Shown here in pieces: positions 56,951-64,000 of a DNA stretch of 64,000 bases. The position numbers and the translations under genes are program-made. The stretch's first letter is position 1, and each line of letters begins with the position of its first letter. The stretch spans positions 1,054,001 through 1,118,000 of the forward strand of contig NZ_CP025407.1 in the NCBI RefSeq assembly GCF_002847285.1. The letters are read 5' to 3'. This DNA is from Streptomyces sp. CMB-StM0423. Lineage in GTDB: Bacteria; Actinomycetota; Actinomycetes; Streptomycetales; Streptomycetaceae. The notes beneath the pieces are model-generated. The model searched no databases. It had not been told where the DNA came from and was given only the letters and a program-made list of their open reading frames with translations.

Positions 56951-57394
56951 GTGACATTCATCAGGCGGTTCGACCACGTCGGCATCACCGTCGCCGATCT
57001 CGACGCCGTGACGGCGTTCTTCGTCAGCCTCGGTCTGGAGGCCGATCGGAAGATGGCCGTCGAAGGCGAGTTCCTCGACACGGTGATCGGCATGACCGAC
57101 GCCCGCACCGAGATCGTCATGCTGCGACCGCCCGGCGGAGGTACGACGCTGGAACTGTCGAGCTTCACACGGCCGGACCACCTCCCGGGTACGCCTGCCG
57201 CGCCTGCCAACGAGTTGGGCCTGCGCAACGTCGCCTTCGAGGTGCACGACCTCCAGGCCGCGGTCGACCAGGCCGCAGCCGACGGCTACGACCTGGTGGG
57301 AGGCATCGGCGCATACGAGGGCAGGTGGCGGATGGCCTACGTCCGCGGACCCGAAGGAATCATCGTCTCGCTGGCCGAGCGCATCGAGAAGTAG
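56951..57394 (+). CDS. VOC (glyoxalase/bleomycin-resistance fold) protein
   Basis: The 147-residue protein starts at GTG 56951, five bases after GGGAGG. It has one VOC module pair: FDHVGITVADLDAVTAFFV, then TRTEIVMLRPPGGG-type strand, NVAFEVHDLQAAV and VRGPEGIIVSLAERI. H9 (in FDHVG), the central and C-terminal E positions fit a metal-binding VOC enzyme. Members include glyoxalases, dioxygenases and resistance proteins. It is divergent from the HxlR regulator and 9 bases from a YCII gene, suggesting a small aldehyde or antibiotic response unit. Confidence 0.88.
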   Translation: MTFIRRFDHVGITVADLDAVTAFFVSLGLEADRKMAVEGEFLDTVIGMTDARTEIVMLRPPGGGTTLELSSFTRPDHLPGTPAAPANELGLRNVAFEVHDLQAAVDQAAADGYDLVGGIGAYEGRWRMAYVRGPEGIIVSLAERIEK

Positions 57395-57403
57395 GGAGAC
57401 ATC

Positions 57404-57742
57404 ATGAGCACGACCGTGACCGACGAACAGATTCGGGCCCTGGCCGCGACCGCGAAGCCTTACAGCCTGGCGCTCCTTCACTGGGGCCCGGAGCGGACCA
57501 TGGACGGCGCGGAGGCAATCGAACTCGAACACCAGCGACGCATGGTGTCGCTGCGCGCTGAGGGCGTGATCGCGATCCTGTGCCCAGTCGCCTCCGACAC
57601 CGCGGCCGGCGTTGCGATCATGACCGTACCGGCCGGGGAAGCCGCGGAGATCATGGCCGGGGACCCCTGCGTGCGAGCCGGGATGATGCGCTGCGAGGTT
57701 CACCCCTGCCACGGCTTCCCCGGAGACACCCTCCCCGCCTGA
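57404..57742 (+). CDS. YCII-domain protein
   Basis: This 112-residue protein starts at ATG 57404 after TAGGGAG. It shows the YciI fold: YSLALLHWGPERTMDG, EHQRRMVSLRAEGVI, ILCPVASD, and a C-terminal AAEIMAGDPCVRAGMMRCEV. YCII proteins often act as small hydrolases or isomerases, or as domains beside sigma factors. It is in one operon with the VOC gene and therefore probably under the HxlR regulator. Confidence 0.85.
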   Translation: MSTTVTDEQIRALAATAKPYSLALLHWGPERTMDGAEAIELEHQRRMVSLRAEGVIAILCPVASDTAAGVAIMTVPAGEAAEIMAGDPCVRAGMMRCEVHPCHGFPGDTLPA

Positions 57743-57893
57743 ACGATCCGGCCAGGGCAAGCAGCACCTGCCCGCGAACCCGCGGTCGTGGGGTAATTGT
57801 GTGTCCGAGCGAGTTGACCACTCCACCCACGACCTCACCCGCCGGACACCACTCCCCTTGGGGTGATCGACGCCTCACCGCCAACCCGGCCTG

Positions 57894-58275
57894 TCAGGTG
57901 CCGAGCGCGCTGATGCTCTCGGCCATCTCGTCGAGGAAGTCCTGTAATTCCGGTCCCGAGCCCGTCGACCCCGGCAGGAAGCCGAAGAGCACTGCGACGA
58001 TCGCAGGCCCCGCCTTGGCCGAGCCGCTGCGTATCAACACGATCAGGATGATCCCCGTCAACGGCCGCGCCGGGCGGTTCAACTCGTCATAAGTGGTGCG
58101 GTCGGTGAAGTCGCCGGCGGTTGCGGTGGCGACGCCGCGGGGGGTTTCGACCTTGGTGCGGTTGCCGGCCTGGTCATAGGTGAACTTCGTGGTGCGCGTC
58201 GTGGTGTCCGTGTACGGGACGCGCTGCTCCACCGGCGGGCCACGTTCGTCGTATTCGGTCTCGATGTACGGCCCA
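57894..58275 (-). pseudogene. Chimera of an RHS-repeat fragment and a small membrane protein fragment
   Basis: On the minus strand residues read TKFTYDQAGNRTKVETPRGV, then TDRTTYDELNR: a YD/RHS repeat unit. Immediately after, in the same frame, comes PLTGIILIVLIRSGSAKAGP and FLDEMAESIS, a piece of an unrelated small membrane protein ending at 57894. RHS proteins are normally over 1000 residues. The junction near 58080 marks an illegitimate recombination. No start with a ribosome site is visible. Confidence 0.65.
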
Positions 58276-58554
58276 GGTGATCCGGCAGGCCGCCCAGCGC
58301 GGCGTGATCGTGGAGACGAAGGCGCGCTTCGGGCTCGTGCCACAGCCCGTCCAGCCGATCCCGCACCCATATCGCCGTCGCACCACCGGAATGCCCGCCC
58401 GCGCGATCTGCACGGTCAGAGAAGGGACTTGCTCACCGGAACGGGGACGGAGTGACAACGAGCACCTCGACAACTGCATCGGCCTGCGGAACGGACCCGA
58501 GCATCCCCGACAGAGTCAAGCTGAGACGATCCTCTGGACGGGGAAGGGGGGAGG

Positions 58555-58956
58555 TCACCCGAAAACAAGTGCGACCAGCAGCCCAGCACCCAGCATCTCG
58601 ACCCAGAAATAGAACCAGGCAGGATAGAACGCCGATGGGCGCTCCACCGCCCGGGCCACTAGTCTCCCCAGGGCCATACCCCCAAGCGCCACCGCGGCCG
58701 CGAGCACGATCCCCCGTTGCAGCTCACCGGAACCATCGAGAGCCACCCAGCCGAGCAGGCTTCCGAAAGCGAGACCGAACCCACCGTAGACAGCGCGGAC
58801 CTCGCCGCGTGCTTCCGGGGAGCTGAGCTCGATACCAAAGGGTTGCATGAGCGCAGCGGGCGCAATGAGGCCGAACAACCCCATACCAAGGAAGAGGAGG
58901 GCGACGACAGTTATCCAGAGGGAAGACATACCGAAGAACCTGCCGCCGAAGGGCAT
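58555..58956 (-). CDS. DUF4345-type small membrane protein
   Basis: The 133-residue protein has four hydrophobic segments (about 12-35, 55-75, 80-97, 108-130) and the family pattern ARGEVRAVYGGFGLAFG in the second loop. The start at ATG 58956 follows GAAGG; ATG 58929 is also possible. The function of the family is unknown. It is isolated between fragments and appears intact. Confidence 0.8.
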   Translation of the reverse strand: MPFGGRFFGMSSLWITVVALLFLGMGLFGLIAPAALMQPFGIELSSPEARGEVRAVYGGFGLAFGSLLGWVALDGSGELQRGIVLAAAVALGGMALGRLVARAVERPSAFYPAWFYFWVEMLGAGLLVALVFG

Positions 58957-59005
58957 GCACCTTCAATTACCTCCCAGGTAAAGGGCGTCGCGTGTCGGGG
59001 CCCGA

Positions 59006-59161
59006 GGAACTCACGGATCGGAGTGGGAGTTGCTCGTTCCGCTGATACCGCGGGCTGTCACAGAGCAGCATCGTGCGGAGGACCGGTTGGTCATCAACGG
59101 CATGGTCGACAGGCTCCGAACCGGGATCGCCTGGCGTGACCTGTCGGAACGCTGCGGGTGA
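59006..59161 (+). mobile_element. IS5-family transposase N-terminal fragment
   Basis: The plus-strand frame reads SEWELLVPLIPRAVTEQHRA, then EDRLVINGMVDRLRTGIAWR and DLSERCG before a TGA at 59159. This is the N-terminal DUF4096-like domain of IS5/IS4 transposases (usual form WRDLPERYG). The catalytic part is gone. It signals past insertion in the boundary between DUF4345 and the giant gene. Confidence 0.75.
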
Positions 59162-59352
59162 TCGGCTTGGAACAGTTTCTGGAGGCGCTGGCCGATCAGG
59201 ATGCACCCGCCGAGGTGACGGGTGAGGTGCCGCGGTGGAAGCCGGTCGGGCCGCGCCGGGCGGTGCCTACCCGTTCACGACTACGCGCAGAGCGGCCTCC
59301 TCAGCCCCGGACCACTGGATCGCCTGTCACCACCCGCACACCTCTGGGGACG

Positions 59353-62300
59353 TCACTCCAGCCGGGCCGCGGCCTCCAGTGGCTCGGAGGAACGGAGGAA
59401 GCGCAGGTCGTCCATGGCCAGGGCGACATCGGTGGTGCCGCCGTGGCGGAGGGCCGGGGCCAACGCGGACAGGTCGGACCAGCGGGACGGGCGGAGGTGG
59501 ACGCGGTAGCCGTCTCCGGCGGGCTCCAGGGTGAGGGCTTCGCCGATGGCGAGCCTGCTCTGCGGGAGATGGGCCGCGACCGCTCCGGCGGCTCGTTCCA
59601 GGGCGGTGACCGAGGTGACCCCGGCGGCGATGGGCAGGGTCGTGTCCGGGCTGGTGACGTGTGCGTGCAGGTCACGCAGACGGGTGGCAGCGGTCGTACG
59701 GGCGAGGTGGTCCTTGGGCAGACGGTCGGCCAGAAGCCTCGCAGCGCGGGCGATGTGACCCAGCGGCAGTACGGACGGACGCTCGCCGAGCAGGGCGATC
59801 AGCGCCTCCAGGGCGTCCTCGGCGCCGCAGGCGAGGGTAACCCACTGCTCGGTGGTGAGCGGGGTGAGCCTCGGGTGGCGTTCCGTCCAATACGCGAGCG
59901 CCCGGTCCAGGTCGGGGCCCGTACGCCAGAGGTCGGCGGGGTCGTCGGGCATGAGCAGCTCCACGACTTCGACGGCCTCGTCGGTGGTAGTGAGCGCCTC
60001 CAGGGAGAGCGCGGCGATGCGCAGTTCGATCTCGGTCAGGTCGAGTTCGCGGGCGCGGGCGGCGTCGTCCCTGTGGAAGGCGGCGACGCGGCCTCGGGCC
60101 CAGCCGTCCGGCCAGGAGAGCGTGCGGGCCGAGGTGGACAGCAGGATCAGGCACTGGGCCGGTGACAGGCCGGTGGCCTGGGCGAACGCCCGCACGGTCG
60201 CCTCCCGGTCGACCGGCGGCGGTCCGTTCTCGGCGATCAGGCGGAGTGCCCGCCGGAGCCGGTCCTGGTCGCCCCAGCCGCGGCAGGTCCGCAGCTCGAC
60301 GACGCGGTTGCGAGTGAACAGGAGCGGGTCGGGGCCGTCCGGGGTGTAGAGGAGCGCCGTGACGGCGTATCCGTGCCCCGCCTTCTCGTAGTCGGCAACG
60401 GCGGCGGCCGCGATGGGGCCGCGGCCTGAGTGGATCTGCATGAGGTCGTACTCCGGGCGCAGCCGGGCAACGTGCCAGGTGCCGTCGGTACGGAGGAGTT
60501 CGGGGACGGCGGCCAGTTTCAGAAGTAGCGCGCGCCCGCCGCCGTTGCCCCACGCGGCCTTCAGAACGGCGGCGCCGAGGCGGCCCAGGGTGTTCTCGAC
60601 CCCCTTGACGGCGGGGGCGTTGAATATCGCGATCTTCCTGTCGTACGGCACATCGGCGGCGGCACGGGTGAAGTGGACGATCCTCTCGTACGCGGACTCA
60701 GGCCCCGGATCGTCCGGCTCGTGGGACTTCTCGGACCGGACCGCGGGTGCCGCGGAGGCGGGCGCCGGCCGCAGGTGGGGCGGCGGGGTCAGCGCCAGGC
60801 GTTCCAGCAGGGCGAACGCGCGCTCGCGGCATTCGACGGCCGTCCACACCAGGAACGTGACGCCCTGCCGGAGCGAGTCGTCGGTGATCTCCGGCAGGAG
60901 CGGGCGGAGCCGTCCCGCCAACTCGTCGCGGGCGGCGTCCTGCTCCGCGTACCTGCTCTCGGGGTCCAGCACCCGCATGAGGTCGGCGGCGAGCGCGGCG
61001 TCCGCCACGCCGATCAGGGCCTGCGCCTTCTTCTCGTCGACGGCGCGCAGCGCCCCGGATCCTTCGGGGTCGCGCGGCCGCATCGCCGACCACCGGCCGG
61101 GGGGCGCGACCAGGCGGGTCCCGGCCGCGTAGCGGTGGTGCGCGACGACGCCGATGTTCCTGGCACCGTCGTGCTCGGGCACCCGGCCCCGGCCGCGGAC
61201 GTAGCGGCCGATGGTCCGCCCGGCCGGGTCCCGCAGCTCGATGATCCGGCCCGGGCCGCGCCACACGGTGGCCTCGGCGCCGCCGGGGAAGGCGACCCGT
61301 TCGCCGTCGGCCGGTACGACGGGGCGGGCGGCGGGGTGCGCGCTGCCGTGCGGGCAGTGCGGGCCGCCGTGGTCCAGTACGGTCACCCGGCCGTTCACGG
61401 CGATCAGGCAGCGGTCGTAGAGGTCGCGCGCCTCGGTCCGTTCGTGGGAACGGCTGGAGATGGGCTCGTACGTGCCGAAGCCGTGGGCCGGACCGACTCC
61501 CTGCGGTGTGACGACGCAGGCGCGGAACTTGTGCTCCCAGAGCCGGCCGGACTCGATCAGCAGCAGGTCGGTGCCGCTCTCTTCCAGGTAGTCGGTGATG
61601 GTGTGGACGTGGCCGGGGACGAAGGCCGGCAGCTCCAGTTCGTCGAGGATGCCGCCGCTCAGCGTGGCGGCGAGGGCGCGGGCCGGGTCCGTCCCGGTCG
61701 CGATCGTCCACACGCTGTCCAGGAGGGGGCCGGGGACTCCGGCGAGGGTGAACCGTTCGGCGTCGCACAGGGCGGCGTGCGCGTCCGGAAGCCCTTGATG
61801 TGGGACCCGTTCGGCATGCTCGGCCAGGATGGCGGCGACGATCTGCGCGGTTCCGGGTGTCGCGGTCAGGGCCCGTACGGTCTCGGGGGCGGTCTGCTTC
61901 GGGACGGTGGGCTCGGTGACGTTGAGCTGATTGGTCACGTTGCCCACGATCGCGTCGCGCAGCAGCGGAGCCCAGTGCGGGTCGGCCGCAACGGCGGCCA
62001 GGTCGGTGCCCGTTCCGGCGGCGAGCCGGTCGTACAGCTTGAACGTGTGCAGCAGCCGGGGCCGCGCGAGCGGGACGCCGCGGTCCAGGAGGAGATCGAG
62101 GAGCGGGAGGTCGGCGGCGGTCTCCTCCCATCTGTTGACCTCGTCCTCGTCCACTCCCAGTACCGCCTCATGGGCGTCGCAGGTGAGGCCCTCCGCGCGC
62201 AGCCGCGTACCGGCGTCGTGCAGGAGGTCGCCGAGACCGGCGATGGGGAGTGCGAGCCCCGCGTACAGCTTCAGTAAGCGGCCGAGCCAGTCCTTCGCCG

Positions 62301-64000
62301 CCGCTCCCGCCAGCCCGGGGGACGTGGTGAACGGGGCGGTCAGGCCCGCGCCCGCGAGGTTGCCGAGGAGGAGCGACACTGCCGCGCTCTTCGCCTTGGG
62401 GGTGTCCTTGGCGGGCAGCGGCAGGATGCCGAGGAGCGCGCGGCCGATGCCCGCGTCCGCCCGTGCCATCGGGCCGAGCAACGGAAGGACGAACTTCCAC
62501 AGGGCCTGCGGTGCCGACTCCATGCAGCCGCTCGCCAGCAGGGCCCGTACAGCGCGTTCGTCCTCGGGCCCGCCGAGCGCGTGCCAGGCGGCCTTCGCCA
62601 GCGCCGCCCAGCCGTCGGCCAGGGCCAGCGCGTGGTCCGCGCCGTCCGGGACTTCCTCGCACCACTCGGTAAGCAGGCTGCGGTGCCAGCGGTACGCGCC
62701 GGGGGCGGGATGCCGGGCGGCGAGCCGCTTGCCGTGCTTCTTGAGCGTGGCCGTTCCGGCGGCGTCCGGTCCCGCGGCGAGGTGCGCCGCGACGAGCGCA
62801 CCCTCGTCGACCGGCAGCGCGTGCGCGTCCTCGGCGGCGCGGGCCTTCTCGAAGAAGGCGGCGGCGAAGCGGGCGCTGCCCGCGTCGGCCAGGATCCCCG
62901 CGCACTCCTCGTAGAACGGCGGCAGCAGTTCGGGCGCGTGCGTCTCCAGGTCGGCGCCGGTACGGGTGAGCGCGGTGCGCGCGAGGCCGGGCTTGCGGGC
63001 GGCCAGGCCGCGGGCGGCCCGCAGGCCGGTGTGCGTGGCCAGGATGTGGGCGCGGTGCGCCGGGTACCGGTGCAGGGCGGACGCGAGGAAGCCGAGCGGG
63101 CCCGCGTGCACGGTGCCGCCGTCGGTCTCCGCCACCGGGTCCAGGTCGTACAGCGACTTCTCGGCCTTGTCTCCCCCGACGGCCGCGCGCCGGACGAGTT
63201 CGACGACCGGCTCGTCCAGGACGGAGTGCTCGTAGCGGACGGCGACGCACGTGTCCTCGTCGGAGCCGGCGGGCGTGCCCGGCAGCACCGCCCCGGCGCG
63301 CAGCAGTACGTGGCGCGCCGGGGTGGTGCTGCCGGAAGGCACCACGGTGCCGGGCTCGCCTTGGTGGGCATCGCAGTAGTGCGAGTACGCCTCGGCTGCC
63401 TCCATCACCGGCTCCGTCTTGTCCACGGTGCGGCCCGCGTACAGAGCCATGAGAATGCGGACGCCCTCGGACCAGGCGATGTCGTCAATCTCCCGGCCGC
63501 CCGCGGTGAAGCACAGCTCGGCCATGTAGGCCGGGCTCATCGGCCCGCTCCAGTCGAGGTCGATCTCGATGCCGAGCGGCTCGGGCGCGTGCACGGTGAA
63601 CCGCGCCCTGTCCCCCTTGATGCGCCCGCCCAGCTCATGCACGCGGCGCTCGAACCCGGCGCCGCTCTCGTAGCGGGCGTCCATGTATCCGAAGGTGCCG
63701 ACCACGCCGAACCTACGGTCCATGCTCGCGGGACGCGTCCACACCTCGCGGCGTACCTGCTCAACAACCTGCGTAAGGTTCCGCCCCCGCCAGATAGGCA
63801 GTTCGTCGCCGAGCAGCAGCGGGTGCGGGATCGCGAAGGCGTCCGCGCCCCTCCACGCGCCCTCGCGCAGGAGCTCGCAGCGGCCGAGGGCGGGCGCGCC
63901 GTCGACGATCGGGGCGATGACCAGGTCAGTGACCGTCTCGCGCCACACCGGGTCGTCCCACACGGCTGCGAACACCGCGGCCGGGACGGGCAGCGACCGC
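59353..64000 (-). CDS. Very large protein of unknown function (N-terminus off window)
   Basis: At least 1549 residues are encoded and the frame is open to the right edge; GTG 63975 is internal because the upstream codons (RSLPVPAAV) read on naturally. The protein is Ala/Leu/Arg-rich, largely helical, with no membrane segment or signal. Recognisable patches include DPVWRETVTDLVIAPIVDG near the visible N-terminus and GRYVRGRGRVPEHDGA in the middle. I do not recognise a family with confidence; similar giant actinomycete proteins occur beside MoxR ATPases and VWA proteins, which would have to be sought outside this window. Confidence 0.7.
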   Translation of the reverse strand, partial: RSLPVPAAVFAAVWDDPVWRETVTDLVIAPIVDGAPALGRCELLREGAWRGADAFAIPHPLLLGDELPIWRGRNLTQVVEQVRREVWTRPASMDRRFGVVGTFGYMDARYESGAGFERRVHELGGRIKGDRARFTVHAPEPLGIEIDLDWSGPMSPAYMAELCFTAGGREIDDIAWSEGVRILMALYAGRTVDKTEPVMEAAEAYSHYCDAHQGEPGTVVPSGSTTPARHVLLRAGAVLPGTPAGSDEDTCVAVRYEHSVLDEPVVELVRRAAVGGDKAEKSLYDLDPVAETDGGTVHAGPLGFLASALHRYPAHRAHILATHTGLRAARGLAARKPGLARTALTRTGADLETHAPELLPPFYEECAGILADAGSARFAAAFFEKARAAEDAHALPVDEGALVAAHLAAGPDAAGTATLKKHGKRLAARHPAPGAYRWHRSLLTEWCEEVPDGADHALALADGWAALAKAAWHALGGPEDERAVRALLASGCMESAPQALWKFVLPLLGPMARADAGIGRALLGILPLPAKDTPKAKSAAVSLLLGNLAGAGLTAPFTTSPGLAGAAAKDWLGRLLKLYAGLALPIAGLGDLLHDAGTRLRAEGLTCDAHEAVLGVDEDEVNRWEETAADLPLLDLLLDRGVPLARPRLLHTFKLYDRLAAGTGTDLAAVAADPHWAPLLRDAIVGNVTNQLNVTEPTVPKQTAPETVRALTATPGTAQIVAAILAEHAERVPHQGLPDAHAALCDAERFTLAGVPGPLLDSVWTIATGTDPARALAATLSGGILDELELPAFVPGHVHTITDYLEESGTDLLLIESGRLWEHKFRACVVTPQGVGPAHGFGTYEPISSRSHERTEARDLYDRCLIAVNGRVTVLDHGGPHCPHGSAHPAARPVVPADGERVAFPGGAEATVWRGPGRIIELRDPAGRTIGRYVRGRGRVPEHDGARNIGVVAHHRYAAGTRLVAPPGRWSAMRPRDPEGSGALRAVDEKKAQALIGVADAALAADLMRVLDPESRYAEQDAARDELAGRLRPLLPEITDDSLRQGVTFLVWTAVECRERAFALLERLALTPPPHLRPAPASAAPAVRSEKSHEPDDPGPESAYERIVHFTRAAADVPYDRKIAIFNAPAVKGVENTLGRLGAAVLKAAWGNGGGRALLLKLAAVPELLRTDGTWHVARLRPEYDLMQIHSGRGPIAAAAVADYEKAGHGYAVTALLYTPDGPDPLLFTRNRVVELRTCRGWGDQDRLRRALRLIAENGPPPVDREATVRAFAQATGLSPAQCLILLSTSARTLSWPDGWARGRVAAFHRDDAARARELDLTEIELRIAALSLEALTTTDEAVEVVELLMPDDPADLWRTGPDLDRALAYWTERHPRLTPLTTEQWVTLACGAEDALEALIALLGERPSVLPLGHIARAARLLADRLPKDHLARTTAATRLRDLHAHVTSPDTTLPIAAGVTSVTALERAAGAVAAHLPQSRLAIGEALTLEPAGDGYRVHLRPSRWSDLSALAPALRHGGTTDVALAMDDLRFLRSSEPLEAAARLE

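Noticed and set aside
56130..56954. Plus-strand 274-codon frame opposite the HxlR gene
   Set aside because: The opposite strand holds a complete HxlR winged helix; the plus frame has no start with a ribosome site.

Overview
The window is very GC-rich actinomycete DNA. Codon third positions are almost all G or C, GTG and TTG starts are common, genes often overlap by ATGA or GTGA, and the gene families (SpoIIE-type phosphatases, SigE-type sigma factor, MocR and HxlR regulators, Tat-exported peptidoglycan-binding protein) fit Streptomyces or a close relative. No plasmid or phage backbone and no rRNA are visible. The only tRNA seen is tRNA-Sec.

Positions 1-18 kb hold the most striking region: two divergent, tightly packed operons of chaperone and kinase genes facing away from a short promoter region near 10.25-10.40 kb. 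The leftward operon encodes a Clp-like AAA+ protein, a Ser/Thr kinase, a helical protein, a J-like protein, a GrpE-like protein, an Hsp70, a zinc-ribbon/TPR protein and a second kinase that leaves the window. The rightward operon encodes a degenerate Hsp70, another GrpE-like protein, an intact Hsp70, a TPR/membrane/OmpA-like protein and a J-like/helical fusion. The arrangement suggests a dedicated, kinase-controlled chaperone machine that is not the housekeeping DnaK system. I know of no named system with this composition. A TPR-like orphan gene follows.

Positions 19-26 kb hold a soluble hybrid histidine kinase with eight HAMP repeats, a coupled response regulator and a divergent HATPase/SpoIIE phosphatase. 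Positions 26-30 kb carry an FAD oxidase with a divergent MocR regulator and a SnoaL-like protein, followed by decayed genes (imine reductase, AraC, SorC fragments). Positions 31-35.5 kb carry a complete selenocysteine set: tRNA-Sec, selA and selB on one strand and selD on the other. No selenoprotein is visible.

Positions 35.6-39 kb hold an operon whose MauE-like and MauD-like redox proteins sit next to a Tat-exported, 12-cysteine, peptidoglycan-binding protein. Positions 39.4-45.3 kb form a small biosynthetic cluster with a PhzF-like isomerase fused to an extra N-terminal domain, a Baeyer-Villiger monooxygenase, a UbiA prenyltransferase and a PhzS-like hydroxylase, but no phenazine core genes. 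A transposase-like gene with a degraded catalytic triad flanks it.

Positions 47-64 kb are a mosaic of single genes (GH95 fucosidase, FUSC permease, GH15 hydrolase, quinone oxidoreductase, HxlR regulator with a divergent VOC/YCII pair, DUF4345 protein) interleaved with broken genes (SigE sigma factor, PQQ propeller, TetR-like, aldehyde dehydrogenase, RHS and IS5 fragments). The right edge is filled by a very large partial gene of unknown function.
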